From Caldalkalibacillus salinus (GTDB taxonomy: Bacteria > Bacillota > Bacilli > Caldalkalibacillales > JCM-10596): a stretch of DNA of 64,000 bases. Under the pieces are notes generated by a model. That model worked only from the letters and a program-made list of their open reading frames with translations, was not told the origin of the DNA and made no database searches. Each line of letters starts with the position of its first letter. The first letter of the stretch is position 1. The translations under genes and the position numbers were made by a program. The stretch spans positions 42,965 to 106,964 of the forward strand of contig NZ_JAERVL010000027.1 in assembly GCF_016745835.1 (NCBI RefSeq), written 5' to 3'. Of the stretch, positions 36,889 through 46,975 are shown piece after piece.

Positions 36889-37962
36889 TTACACAGTCCA
36901 CTGATCATTAACGATAGCGACAAGCACCCAACGCCCTTGATCGTCCCTTTCAAAGACAAGGTTAAGGGCTTTCCAATTTAATTCGTCTTCAGTCGCTTCG
37001 AGATAAAACTCCACAACACGAGAATCAGGGAAGACTTCCTTGATGTTACTGATCATACTGCCTCTCGCTTCTTCTCCATCAACGACAACCTCGTCCGCTT
37101 GGGTCAGGTCACGGTTGAAAATATAATTGTTGTAGTACTCTTCTGGTGTCATCTCTATCGGGTGACCACTACCGTCTTGAAGGCCCCAGGTGTATTCATT
37201 CGTATCCTCAAAGAAAGCGGCCATTTGATCTCTGTCAAAGGTGACCGTTTCATCTTGAATGTGCACATACGGTGAAAAAAGGACGCCTTTTTCTGGATGT
37301 ACCTCTTGTGCTAGAGATTCAGCATTCTGGCGGGCCAGTATATCGATAATCGTGATGGCTTTTCTCTCTAGACCAGCCGCTTCATCATGATTGTCTTCAC
37401 CATTTCTCTCAGATATGTCTTCACTTTCTATCGTATCAAGGATCCAGCGATCTTGAACCAGTCGGAAATGTACCATATAAGTCACATGTCCATATGTTGG
37501 ACTCACCCTTTCTTGTGTCAGTAAATAATGATCGGCACTCACTTCCTCAAGTTCATAGGTTTCTGATTTAGAAAACATCATTGGACCTTCAGTGGGCACG
37601 ATGTACAAGCCGTCATCCTCTACTCTCACATAAGTATCCGTTAACCAAGTGGCCCATTCCTCGGACATGATCTCCATAAAGTAAGATTGAACCTCTTCCA
37701 CCGTATCGTAGGATTGTAACTGCCCCTGGTCGTTAGCGTCTGAAACGACATGATCAAAACGTTCCTCATAGTCTTCCATAATAGATTCCGCTTCCACTTC
37801 ATCAAAAGGTTCTGTATCCTGCCCCTCTTGATGAGAACCTCCCTCTTCTTCTGTCTGTCCTTCTTCTGTCTGTCCATTTTCTGGCTCTTCTTCAACGTTG
37901 GTACAGGCCATTACACCGAGTGTAAGTACCAACATGAGCATGAGCGTGAATGTTTTTCTCAT
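36889..37962 (-). CDS. Putative lipoprotein, 357 aa
   Basis: An exported protein with a hydrophobic leader ending VMAC, a non-ideal but plausible lipobox at Cys20. A very acidic Glu/Gln/Gly linker follows (with a repeated GQTEE unit), then two globular parts. The first (about 60-170, DYEERFDHVVSD and onward) resembles small secreted NTF2-like or DUF3993-type stress domains of Bacillus. The second (about 200-357) is another alpha+beta domain ending RWVLVAIVNDQWTV. I cannot assign a function. AT least the lipoprotein anchoring and the acidic linker suggest it sits on the outer face of the membrane. It stands alone, with its own terminator. Confidence 0.75.
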   Translation of the reverse strand: MRKTFTLMLMLVLTLGVMACTNVEEEPENGQTEEGQTEEEGGSHQEGQDTEPFDEVEAESIMEDYEERFDHVVSDANDQGQLQSYDTVEEVQSYFMEIMSEEWATWLTDTYVRVEDDGLYIVPTEGPMMFSKSETYELEEVSADHYLLTQERVSPTYGHVTYMVHFRLVQDRWILDTIESEDISERNGEDNHDEAAGLERKAITIIDILARQNAESLAQEVHPEKGVLFSPYVHIQDETVTFDRDQMAAFFEDTNEYTWGLQDGSGHPIEMTPEEYYNNYIFNRDLTQADEVVVDGEEARGSMISNIKEVFPDSRVVEFYLEATEDELNWKALNLVFERDDQGRWVLVAIVNDQWTV

Positions 37963-38169
37963 TTTGTGACCCCTCCGTATTGTATGTTTGGCATATGCAG
38001 TTGTGTTAATGGCACAACTTCAGGCGAGGTGCTAGCTCCATAACATACACCTTGGACTGAAGTATATGTGCCCATCATGATTCCCTATATTCTTTTCTCA
38101 TAAACACTGACGACACATGTTGGACAAAGTTCCAATACAGATCACATTCATAATTTTCAGTCATATATG

Positions 38170-38200
38170 GTTACACAAAAAGACCGCCGTGGCAGCCTTT
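38170..38200 (-). terminator. Terminator after the ASCH gene
   Basis: The arms AAAGACCGC (38179-38187) and GCAGCCTTT (38192-38200) pair as nine pairs including two G-U wobbles in the minus-strand RNA. The loop is four bases and TTTTTG follows. Confidence 0.7.
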
Positions 38201-38248
38201 CTGTACTATATTACATATATTGGTTTTTACTAATATACATATATCAAG

Positions 38249-38722
38249 TTAGATCTCATCAACGACCTCAAACTCCTCACAAACGACTAACATTTCGTTT
38301 GATGGTGCCATGTCAAATTTAAACTCCTTTATGAGGGCAGAAAAAAAGTCCCAATGCGCTTCTCTCCAGTACCTTAAACTTTTGTCTCCTTCTCCTTCTT
38401 TAAAAGCAAACGTTTCATCTACGTCCTGGAAAGGTTTCACATCCACTTTAATGGTCTGAATAACGCATACCGGGTGTCCATCCCAGTCTGTAATGATATT
38501 GTATTGACCTACTTCTGGTAATGATTCATTTTCCTCGATGTATTCTTGGTACAAGGAAGCCGTGGCTGTTTTAACCCTGTTCTTCACCAGCTTTGCTAAT
38601 GCATTCGCATCTTCCTCGTTATTGTGGAAATGCCAAGCCTGATATGTTTTTTGCGTCGTTGTGGGGGATTCCCCTATTTTAGATAAATACTTCTTCCATA
38701 GGCTCTCAACCGTCTTTGCCAT
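38249..38722 (-). CDS. ASCH domain protein
   Basis: A 157-residue soluble protein of the ASCH superfamily (PUA-like fold, proposed RNA binding). It shows LVKNRVKTATASLYQEY, the hallmark G-x-K-T-A/T-like turn with a following acidic loop, and VGQYNIITDWDGHPVCVIQT, and ends KSLRYWREAHWDFFSALI. The ribosome site GGAGG precedes the ATG. It follows the GNAT gene by about 60 nt on the same strand, probably in a shared transcript with a terminator after it. Confidence 0.85.
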   Translation of the reverse strand: MAKTVESLWKKYLSKIGESPTTTQKTYQAWHFHNNEEDANALAKLVKNRVKTATASLYQEYIEENESLPEVGQYNIITDWDGHPVCVIQTIKVDVKPFQDVDETFAFKEGEGDKSLRYWREAHWDFFSALIKEFKFDMAPSNEMLVVCEEFEVVDEI

Positions 38723-38781
38723 TGCTTTACCTCCAAACCATCGGTCCTCTTGTCCCTTTCATACGGACCTGGTTATACGCT

Positions 38782-39219
38782 TTATTCTAACACTTTACGG
38801 AACACATAACTGGCTTTAGCGTAGCCCATTTTATGTTCATAGAAACGATGGGCGTCCTCCCTCTGCAGGCCTGAAGACAGCGCGACACACTCATACTGAT
38901 GCTCCTTGGCCCAATTGTGAACAAAATCTAAAAGCGTCTCTCCGTAGCCTTTCGAACGTTTGGTGTTGTCGGTTACTAAATCACAAACCCAGACAAAACG
39001 ACCGTAGTACAGGGTAATCATCGGTTTAAAGCCTGTTACGGCTACGATGTCTCCACTGTCGTATAAGGCAAACAAACGGTATTGGTCCTCTTCCCTTGCC
39101 GCTTGCACAAGCTGTAGATAAGTGCCCTCATCTAAGTGAGTGCGTAACTGTTTCATAATGGGAAAGGCCGCTCTTATGTCACCTTCGGTATGCAATTCTT
39201 GTACCTTGACGTTGCTCAT
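38782..39219 (-). CDS. GNAT family N-acetyltransferase
   Basis: A 145-residue acetyltransferase. The acetyl-CoA binding motif A reads [20 protein letters not shown] (R-x-x-G-x-G/A pattern), followed by [20 protein letters not shown] typical of motif B. The substrate is unknown. AAGGAGA lies upstream. It is probably co-transcribed with the ASCH protein gene downstream. Confidence 0.88.
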   Translation of the reverse strand: MSNVKVQELHTEGDIRAAFPIMKQLRTHLDEGTYLQLVQAAREEDQYRLFALYDSGDIVAVTGFKPMITLYYGRFVWVCDLVTDNTKRSKGYGETLLDFVHNWAKEHQYECVALSSGLQREDAHRFYEHKMGYAKASYVFRKVLE

Positions 39220-39307
39220 ACGCTAACATCTCCTTATTGATCTGTCCTAAGTGAGAATCCTACTCTCTGACAATAGATTTATGGCTTGACTTATCCTATT
39301 AATAATC

Positions 39308-40042
39308 TTAGTATTCTTCAATCTCGATATGTTTGACATTAAGGTCAGAATCATATTCAACCCTTGCGACCACGGCAAACTGAGTGGGTGATATTCTGCC
39401 TGGATATATGGCAAAAAGAGTCGATTGGCGTAATTCATAGTTGACACCACCGCCAAAGGTCACTTCATCGTTCCAAATGACCGCGTCCGTCTCGTCGTAC
39501 ACCATTTCAAGTTCTTTTTCTTCTACTTGAATGAGGACTTCAACTTGTTCATCCTCTACTGAAACACTCGATTCTACCATATTGTCGATCATCGCTAACG
39601 GGTCCTCTAAATCTAGCTTGTTGAGGTTATCTTGGGTTAACACATGAACCTCTTGCTCTGTCAAACCCGACTCAATGTCCGTTGTTAGAAAAATGACGAT
39701 TTCCTCGTTTTCGTCACCCGTAACATCGACGAATGCCATTTCGGGATAATAGTCTTCCTCTCTGACATTGGTCCAAGGGAATGTTTTGGTGAGCTCATCT
39801 GCTTCAATTTCAACAGTGATGTCTTGATACACGTCATTATCGACTTGTGGGTTCGTCCGTAGGCTCACCCCTTTTTCTTCTGCTAAGACCACTTCATTGT
39901 CTACTACTTCTTCAGAAGGCTGAGGCTGTTCCTCAATGACATCCTGACTATCATTTTCACCTGTGACAGGTTTAAACGTAAGTTCTTGACAAGCCGAAAG
40001 GAAGAATACACATGCCATAATCCAGATTAGATGTTTTCCCAA
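39308..40042 (-). CDS. Putative lipoprotein, 244 aa
   Basis: An exported protein with lipobox LSAC, an acidic linker (EEQPQPSEEVVDNEVV), then a beta-rich domain. The middle segment DYYPEMAFVDVTGDENEEIV resembles FG-GAP/VCBS-like repeats with a D-x-T-G-D-x-x-E calcium-type loop, as seen in Bacillus surface lipoproteins. The function is unknown. It starts at a TTG (40042) with GGAG 8 nt upstream. It lies about 90 nt before the GNAT gene on the same strand. Confidence 0.75.
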   Translation of the reverse strand: MGKHLIWIMACVFFLSACQELTFKPVTGENDSQDVIEEQPQPSEEVVDNEVVLAEEKGVSLRTNPQVDNDVYQDITVEIEADELTKTFPWTNVREEDYYPEMAFVDVTGDENEEIVIFLTTDIESGLTEQEVHVLTQDNLNKLDLEDPLAMIDNMVESSVSVEDEQVEVLIQVEEKELEMVYDETDAVIWNDEVTFGGGVNYELRQSTLFAIYPGRISPTQFAVVARVEYDSDLNVKHIEIEEY

Positions 40043-40281
40043 TGCTTACACTCCTTCTGAATAACAATGGACATTATATGTATAAGCCATAAAGTAGGCT
40101 CTAATGACATGTTACATATTATACCATACAACGATCATGCTAAGATACGCCTTTCCTAACCTTTGTACGAGTCAAAACGAAGGACAGCCCCCGCTGTGCT
40201 GCATGGGACTGCCCCGCTTTGTCTATTTACCTTTCTTCTTATTTTTTATTGACCCCTTGTTATGTGTTATACTGTCCTGTC

Positions 40282-43200
40282 CTATCTCGTCCGGTGATAA
40301 TCAAGAACCTCGTAGGCACTCCCGATGATGTTCACATATACCTCGTCTTGCTTAACGATCCCGTTACGATACCTTACCGTGAAGGTGAATTTAGCGGGCC
40401 CATTTTGTAATCTCGTGGCTGGTTTCGTCATACTTTGTTCGTATAACTCTCCAGTCCAAATGGCGTTATCTGATGTCGCCTCTAAGTTTGTGCGTATCCT
40501 TAAACTTTGACCATCCACTTGCTCACCCTCAAAAACAACTCTGACGTATTGTATCGTATGATCTGTCACATCCGCTTGGAGCTTAAACTTCTCCCCGGAA
40601 TAAAACTGCTCTGGACTGTTGTTCAACTTGTCATGTGTTTCGTTCCATTCCTCTGTGTGAGACACTTGTCCTGTTATGGTCAGCTCATGCACGGTAAACG
40701 ATTGGTTCATCGTATCTTGTGCCCCGTGGGTGTCGGTTACCACTTGTCTGATCGTGTGGGTCCCTACCTGTCGCACGCGGAAGGTTGGATGTTCGTCCGT
40801 CAAGACTTGGGTACTCCCGTCCGGTTTGGTCCATGTATACTCATAAGTAATGGGATCATCATCCGGGTCATAAGCCCTTGACCTTATCCGAACGGTGTCG
40901 CCCTCATATATCGTGCGAGGAAGAATATAGAAGCCCGCAACGGGTGGTCTGTTACTTGTGACGTCATACCTCACCGTCTGTGTCTCTACATTCCCGTTCG
41001 GCGTGGTTGCTCTATATACGGCCGTATAGGTCCCATCCGCCATACGTGGTACGGTATAGCTCCTTTTCCAATCCTGCTTCCACTGTTGAATGCTTCCATT
41101 TAAGGATAATTGGGTCTGGTAGGATGTCCCTCGATGGAGGGTCACTTGCAGCTGATTAGCATACTTGGTTGTTTTGCCTTTTAAGTCATATCTCTCTCCC
41201 TGACCAGAATATAGCTCCTCCGGGAAGTCTATGATCTCCAAGTCTATCGGTGTGTTGACTCGTACATTAAACGCTTTAGTCGTTCTCTCACCTGTTGTGG
41301 TTCCTATGGCTGTGAGTCTAAGCTGGTATGACCCGTCTGGTAAATCATCTGGGATGGGATAAGTAATGTCATGCCAGTGAATATCATTGCCATTCTGTTC
41401 TCCTGTGGCAGATGTGGCCTTGACCGTCTTGGTCGGTGTCTTTCGTTGGCCATCCTGATACATGGCCACCTCCAATCGTACCCCATAAGGATATCTTGTC
41501 CATACGTCATGGAGCAGAAGGTCTTCCGAAGCTGGGATGCTCCTTAAACTGAAGCGATCATCGATCTTCGCTCTCGCTTTAGCATCTAGCTGAATGGGCG
41601 GGGCTTCCTCTAAAGTAAAACGCATGGTATACGGCTCGCTCCATGTATATTCAGGATCTTGGACAACATACTCTAACTCATAAGTTCCCGGTTGAAGTTC
41701 TTCTGGTATAATCGTATAGGTTTCACTGTTATTGCGCGTCAGCTTCATCCTAGTATCTACAATTCCTTTGTCCTCTCTACTAAACTGATGATCCAAGTCA
41801 TAAGATCTGTCCACCCAAGAAGTGCGATAAACCTCCCTAGCGTCATCATAATCCCAATCTAACTCAAGAAGCGCGATCGGCTTTCGATGGGCGTACACTT
41901 CAAGCTGCGCTTCATTGGAAAAGTAGCGATAATGAGCGAATCGTGGGTCAGAGGATGGCTGATCCTGTACACGATGGTAGACCGTATACTTACCTGGACG
42001 ACTAAACGTAGACACTTCACTCGCCTCTCGCCACGCCGTGCGTTTATACGTGTCGGTAGCAAAATGAGCTAAGCCTTGGTCATTATCAAAGTGTTGATAG
42101 TCGTGTACATACATAGACTCTTCCCTGGTTATCGGGTCTCCTTCAGCGTCATGATGCTTGAAACTTAAAGCAAACGGCTCATCTACGAGCGTATAAATAT
42201 GTGGAATGTCAACGTTATTGTCAGCGATGTATTGGACCACATCCTGTAGTATGTCCTCGATGGGTTTATCATGCGGGATGTAGTGATCATAATTCACCTG
42301 GTTCTTTATACGCTGCTGTCCAACCAGAATGAGAGAAGCATCGTTCTCTCGCATCAAGGTTTGCAGGTCAGAAAGGTCATTAATCCCACCATCAGATACA
42401 TATACCACATACTTGTCGGACTTCACTCTGAAAAAGGCATTATCATACGGCTGCCGGACAGACTGGTAGACCGTCCCACTATAGTGACCCGTATAACGGT
42501 TGTAAGTCTTAGGGTTGGACCTCCAATACTCTTCCTCTTTACTTAACGTCCCCTCATAGTAAGCAGTAAATGTTCGTGTATTCCCCCCATTAGATTCTTT
42601 AGGCCCACTCGTCCTTACCCTAGGAATGTGCCCAACGTAACCATCGCTACTAACATACTTTCTGCTGGGACACTCATCATCGCTTCCCGAATATCCTCCG
42701 TCAGGTAATTTATGCCTCGTGTTTGTACACGTTCGGCTAAAAGTCTTATACACCGTCTGGGTTTCATACCACCCCTCATCTCTGGTATAGGGATTATTCG
42801 TCACCCGATCTCTAGACAATGTACCTGACCACTGGCCTTCAGTATATTCAATCGTTTGAGGTGGATATCGCGACCCGGTGCTCCTTGTTGCTGAAGCATC
42901 AGAGGAGTGGATGTAAGTATGCATATCCCACATTTCGACAACCGGGTTCATCCCTTCATCACGTAACATGTTATTGATGGATATACGATTGGAAACGATG
43001 TGGTCGTTCTTACTCCTCGCTAAATCCTGATCGAGTAAAACATACACATCGATTTCCGGCTCTACATACGGAACGTCAGAATAAACACTAGCTGCAGGTT
43101 GAAAATTATCGACCTCAAAAGCCGTTTTGACTACGCGTACCCTTTTCTCCGTGCCATCTAGTAGTTCAGGTAGGGTTTCTTCACCAAATTCCTCCTCAAC

Positions 43201-45492
43201 GGTTGCCACCACCTGATAACGCCCCAGCTTGTGTGTTGGAGGCCTGTATTCAGTAAATCCATCCGACGGGTCAAAGGCGTTCACAAGCTGATCATACTCT
43301 CCGTCATTGTTGGAATCATAAAAAATTTCGATCCTTTGATCCCCTACGACATCTCCATCCACACTCTCTGCGTCATACATAAAGCGCACCTCTTCGCCTC
43401 GTGCAATCTGAGAGTCAAAGGGATGAAGAACCACAGCAGGTTCGAGATCTTCTGCAATAGGAAATTCGACGATATAAGGATCAGACTCACGTCCTAGCTC
43501 ATTTCGGCCCACGAGTTGGATCGTATAGACACCTGGCGTACGAGATAAAAACTCTTTTTTCATATCTGTATCGGTCCTAAACTCCAAAGGGGCTCCTTCT
43601 ACGGCAATGACGTCCCATTCATATTCTGTCACAGGATAAGCCTCCCAAAGCATAGGGAAATTAGCGATTTCAGTATTATTACGTATGGTCATTTTGCGGT
43701 TTTCCTTGAACGGACCAGATAACTCAAATTGTACTTTCGGTTTCGTGTCAATGACATAAATCCATGTGCTTTGAAACGATACGTCACCTGTTGTGGATTC
43801 ATAGGTGCATGACACTTCGTGAAATCCGTGTTCTCCGATGCCAAAAACATAATTCCCGCTAAACAATTCATTCTGGTTCACCTGTACGTCATCGATATAG
43901 CACACACGCTCTGCCACATTCGTCATATCAGTATGATCCCGTATCTGTACTCCGACGACGTCATAAGCGTACTTAGGAACTCTCAAGTCAGGTTCAATAT
44001 AAACGTGATTAAAGTCATCAATACCACCTACATCATCTGCAGGAAAATGGGTGACCGTTATGGTTTCAACGTGTGTATCGCGTTTGTCATTATCGGTCGT
44101 GATTGTCTGCCGCACTTCAAACTCGAGACTATGTGGTATCGACACCTTTTCATCAGTAAAATACGGTTTAATAAAATCATAGATATCATCTTGCACAGCG
44201 TCATCATCAACGGCATTGTCATCATAAGAAAAGGAAATCGTTTCATCAGTGGACAGTTCTGTTACCCCAAAATCATATCGGATGATCTCACCCAAGGATT
44301 GATCGACATAATTAATGGCGCTAGCGTCGAACTCAGAACGTTTGGTAAACCGGATTTCATTTCTCACATTAAAAAGAGAAAGGAGTTCAAATCCTTCGCC
44401 ACCAAATATAATAGTTTGACTGACACTTGCTTCATTGGTCCTACGGTCTTTGAAATGGACTGTGGCAGATGCATTGGCGATATAGGCGCCCGCTTCATCT
44501 ATTTGATCCGCGGGGACATCGATTGTAAATGTTGCCGTCCCTTTGTTCCCTACTGACCGGACCACTTCTTTTTGACCGTCAGATGGTCTGGTTATTTCTA
44601 GCGTCCACTCTTTAATATCCTCACGCGTATAGTAAGCAAATGTATCCGCATCCCTGCCTATATAATCCTCGTCTAAGAGATAACCATTGACACGAACTTC
44701 AACTGGAATGGTACTCTGACCCTTATAGTGTTCGATGTTTATCGGGGGCTCGTCCAGCACTTCAAGCTCCGCTTCCACCGGCGTCATTGTACGCCCTTGC
44801 TTTATTTTAGGCATATGAAATGTTTTATACCATATCTTCCCCGTCGTCGGGCTTTTGTGCCACATGATACCTGCCCCAGGCTGTATGAGATCAGGGGTTT
44901 GGTAAACGTAAAGATAGTGCATCGGGTCTCTACTAGGCGGGGTACCATCGGTTAGGGAGATGCCGTTGGGGACTGAAGGTATTACATAATGCTCAATATA
45001 ATTCCGATAGAAACTAGATCTATCGCCCGTAAAAAGAATTCTTCTACTCTGTTCATATGATAAATTATTGTCCCAAGGTTCAAATATCCATTGCCTCTGC
45101 AAATCTGTTCTAGTGTTGTCATCGTCAGGAAATTCCCTATTTGTATATCTTTGCCCTTGCTCATCAAACCCGTGATATCTCCATTCTCCACTCCTGTTAT
45201 TATGTCTGTAATAGCCACTTCCTTCAATAATAGTACCTTCACGTGGTTGAGTTGCATATTTAAACTGGTTTCCTGATACATCTCTAGGTTGTCCATAAAC
45301 TACTAGTTGCTTATCTTCCCATATTTTTTTATTAAATGGATACCCTTGGGCATTACATGGTTTTGCCTCAGGAGTGACAGTCTCTGTAAACGAACAGCCT
45401 GATTTAGAGTAGCCCAAGTTTGAACTGTTTAAATTAATCGTAAAAGTTAATACAATAAATACAAAAAATAATTTTGTTTTAAATCTAATCAT
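40282..45492 (-). CDS. Giant secreted protein with vWA-like region and PKD domain (1736 aa)
   Basis: A signal peptide (first ~28 residues) is followed by about 1700 residues of mostly beta-sandwich character. Around residues 810-1060 is a segment that starts DVYVLLDQDLARS and ends KYVVYVSDGGINDL, like the two edges of a von Willebrand A fold. It is interrupted by a Tyr/Thr/Arg-rich stretch of about 150 residues. Around 1515-1600 is a PKD domain (RPPVAGFYILPRTIYEGDTV, with DPDDDPITYEYTW). Other parts look like Ig-like or EF-hand-like (DSNNDGEYDQL) units. It has no anchor of its own and follows an SLH protein by 15 nt, so it may be a surface partner. The function is unknown. Confidence 0.85.
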   Translation of the reverse strand: MIRFKTKLFFVFIVLTFTINLNSSNLGYSKSGCSFTETVTPEAKPCNAQGYPFNKKIWEDKQLVVYGQPRDVSGNQFKYATQPREGTIIEGSGYYRHNNRSGEWRYHGFDEQGQRYTNREFPDDDNTRTDLQRQWIFEPWDNNLSYEQSRRILFTGDRSSFYRNYIEHYVIPSVPNGISLTDGTPPSRDPMHYLYVYQTPDLIQPGAGIMWHKSPTTGKIWYKTFHMPKIKQGRTMTPVEAELEVLDEPPINIEHYKGQSTIPVEVRVNGYLLDEDYIGRDADTFAYYTREDIKEWTLEITRPSDGQKEVVRSVGNKGTATFTIDVPADQIDEAGAYIANASATVHFKDRRTNEASVSQTIIFGGEGFELLSLFNVRNEIRFTKRSEFDASAINYVDQSLGEIIRYDFGVTELSTDETISFSYDDNAVDDDAVQDDIYDFIKPYFTDEKVSIPHSLEFEVRQTITTDNDKRDTHVETITVTHFPADDVGGIDDFNHVYIEPDLRVPKYAYDVVGVQIRDHTDMTNVAERVCYIDDVQVNQNELFSGNYVFGIGEHGFHEVSCTYESTTGDVSFQSTWIYVIDTKPKVQFELSGPFKENRKMTIRNNTEIANFPMLWEAYPVTEYEWDVIAVEGAPLEFRTDTDMKKEFLSRTPGVYTIQLVGRNELGRESDPYIVEFPIAEDLEPAVVLHPFDSQIARGEEVRFMYDAESVDGDVVGDQRIEIFYDSNNDGEYDQLVNAFDPSDGFTEYRPPTHKLGRYQVVATVEEEFGEETLPELLDGTEKRVRVVKTAFEVDNFQPAASVYSDVPYVEPEIDVYVLLDQDLARSKNDHIVSNRISINNMLRDEGMNPVVEMWDMHTYIHSSDASATRSTGSRYPPQTIEYTEGQWSGTLSRDRVTNNPYTRDEGWYETQTVYKTFSRTCTNTRHKLPDGGYSGSDDECPSRKYVSSDGYVGHIPRVRTSGPKESNGGNTRTFTAYYEGTLSKEEEYWRSNPKTYNRYTGHYSGTVYQSVRQPYDNAFFRVKSDKYVVYVSDGGINDLSDLQTLMRENDASLILVGQQRIKNQVNYDHYIPHDKPIEDILQDVVQYIADNNVDIPHIYTLVDEPFALSFKHHDAEGDPITREESMYVHDYQHFDNDQGLAHFATDTYKRTAWREASEVSTFSRPGKYTVYHRVQDQPSSDPRFAHYRYFSNEAQLEVYAHRKPIALLELDWDYDDAREVYRTSWVDRSYDLDHQFSREDKGIVDTRMKLTRNNSETYTIIPEELQPGTYELEYVVQDPEYTWSEPYTMRFTLEEAPPIQLDAKARAKIDDRFSLRSIPASEDLLLHDVWTRYPYGVRLEVAMYQDGQRKTPTKTVKATSATGEQNGNDIHWHDITYPIPDDLPDGSYQLRLTAIGTTTGERTTKAFNVRVNTPIDLEIIDFPEELYSGQGERYDLKGKTTKYANQLQVTLHRGTSYQTQLSLNGSIQQWKQDWKRSYTVPRMADGTYTAVYRATTPNGNVETQTVRYDVTSNRPPVAGFYILPRTIYEGDTVRIRSRAYDPDDDPITYEYTWTKPDGSTQVLTDEHPTFRVRQVGTHTIRQVVTDTHGAQDTMNQSFTVHELTITGQVSHTEEWNETHDKLNNSPEQFYSGEKFKLQADVTDHTIQYVRVVFEGEQVDGQSLRIRTNLEATSDNAIWTGELYEQSMTKPATRLQNGPAKFTFTVRYRNGIVKQDEVYVNIIGSAYEVLDYHRTR

Positions 45493-45507
45493 TTTCTCCT
45501 CCTACTT

Positions 45508-46758
45508 TTAGTTAGGTAGGATCGCTATATAAAGAAAATTATCGTCACCTGTACCACTAAATATTACTTTTCGGCTATTGAATTTATCATTGGTCATATT
45601 TAATTGACCGTCTCTTGCTAAGTCTACGTAATTTTTTGCGTGTTTTAAAAACTTGTCTGAATCACTCTCAAACACTAAGTTTAAGAAGGAGCTAATACTA
45701 CCTTCATGTGGAATCAATGCATTTTCGGCAGTGCTTATGTGTATCTCGTATTGATTCATACTTGTGTCAAAAATTACCGAAATATCATGTAGTGCTGGGC
45801 TAAAAGCATCATATAAAGTATCAAATCTCTCAAGATTTTTATAGTATGTCTCTTCGTCTTTATAAAAATTGATACGATTACTTTCTACAACTGTATATCC
45901 AGTTGACTTATCTAAATTACTTTTTAGAGTATCGTAAGTATATTTCATATCCCAGCCTGGAAATACAATAATCTTTTCTCTTCCAAACTCTGTAGACACA
46001 ATGTCATGGGGTAAAGTAGATAAGTCTGGTTGATATGGATCTCTATTTTTTCGATTTAGGATCTTGCTAAGAAGTTCTGCTGCTTCTGCTCGAGTCACCA
46101 TATTAGTAACACCAAATGTACCGTCAGGATAACCTCTCATAATCCCCTTCATATATACTTGGAGAATATCTTGTTCATCATGTTGAGCTAGATATAAATC
46201 TTTTATTTGTCCTTTAGCAAGGTTCATATAATTAAATTCTTCTTTTTCTTCAAACATTGAAATTGTCTTAGAAACTAAATGAGCTACATCTTCCCGATTC
46301 AAATCTTTTCTGTAGTTACTTTCGAAGCGTGAATACTTACCTAAAATGCTCATTGTTGATGCTTGATCAATAAAAGGCTCTGCCCAATATCCATTCGCTG
46401 CATTCTCAAAATGGAAATCACTAGATTTATATGCAAGTTGAGTTACTACAAAGATGTTTGCTTTACTAATAAACTCCTCCTTCCAATCCCTTACACCATG
46501 TTCATCTTCTTCTGACAAAGACATCAGGATCATCTTAAGAAACTGATCCACTTGTACAGGATCGTCGGGTCGAAAGGTACCGTCGGGAAATCCTTCGAGC
46601 ACACCTTCCTTAACCATGTCATTTATCGCAGACTCCGCCCAATGTCCCTGTGTGTCACTAAAACTAATATCATCCGTTGCGCGGGCGGACTCACTCATGC
46701 TCATCACTGCCCACATCATGATGACGACTCCTAAGCTGATCGTTAAAAGCTTTTTCAT
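45508..46758 (-). CDS. S-layer homology (SLH) domain protein, 416 aa
   Basis: A signal peptide is followed by three SLH repeats: ISFSDTQGHWAESAINDMV and GFPDGTFRPDDPV in the first, a degenerate second one, and YPDGTFGVTNMVTRAEAAEL in the third (roughly residues 30-80, 110-165 and 190-240). SLH triplets bind pyruvylated secondary cell-wall polymer. The last ~170 residues form an unassigned domain. It is the first gene of a two-gene operon with the giant vWA/PKD protein and may be the cell-wall anchor of a joint surface structure. By eye the gene looks more AT-rich than the bulk of the giant gene. Confidence 0.9.
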   Translation of the reverse strand: MKKLLTISLGVVIMMWAVMSMSESARATDDISFSDTQGHWAESAINDMVKEGVLEGFPDGTFRPDDPVQVDQFLKMILMSLSEEDEHGVRDWKEEFISKANIFVVTQLAYKSSDFHFENAANGYWAEPFIDQASTMSILGKYSRFESNYRKDLNREDVAHLVSKTISMFEEKEEFNYMNLAKGQIKDLYLAQHDEQDILQVYMKGIMRGYPDGTFGVTNMVTRAEAAELLSKILNRKNRDPYQPDLSTLPHDIVSTEFGREKIIVFPGWDMKYTYDTLKSNLDKSTGYTVVESNRINFYKDEETYYKNLERFDTLYDAFSPALHDISVIFDTSMNQYEIHISTAENALIPHEGSISSFLNLVFESDSDKFLKHAKNYVDLARDGQLNMTNDKFNSRKVIFSGTGDDNFLYIAILPN

Positions 46759-46975
46759 TCGTTGTTTCCCACCCCTTGTTTAATGTGAATTAACCCAAAA
46801 TAGGTCCATTGTATGATAAAATTTATCGACATAGACCACCCCTTCCAATAAATACATAATATGGATAATGACCTTTTCGACAAACCTATCAATTTTCCTC
46901 TAAAAATACTAAATTTTGTTAAATAAAAATTTAGAACGCTGGTCCTATTTTGAGTATATTGGCTTAATTTAGAAC

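Noticed and set aside
40165..40205. Terminator after the giant surface protein
   Set aside because: A GC-rich imperfect hairpin exists, but pairing is short and the T run is interrupted; not strong enough to list.
43819..44556. 245-codon plus-strand frame opposite the giant secreted protein
   Set aside because: It has no ribosome site or recognisable domain and is fully overlapped by a well-supported minus-strand gene; several similar antisense frames occur along the same gene.
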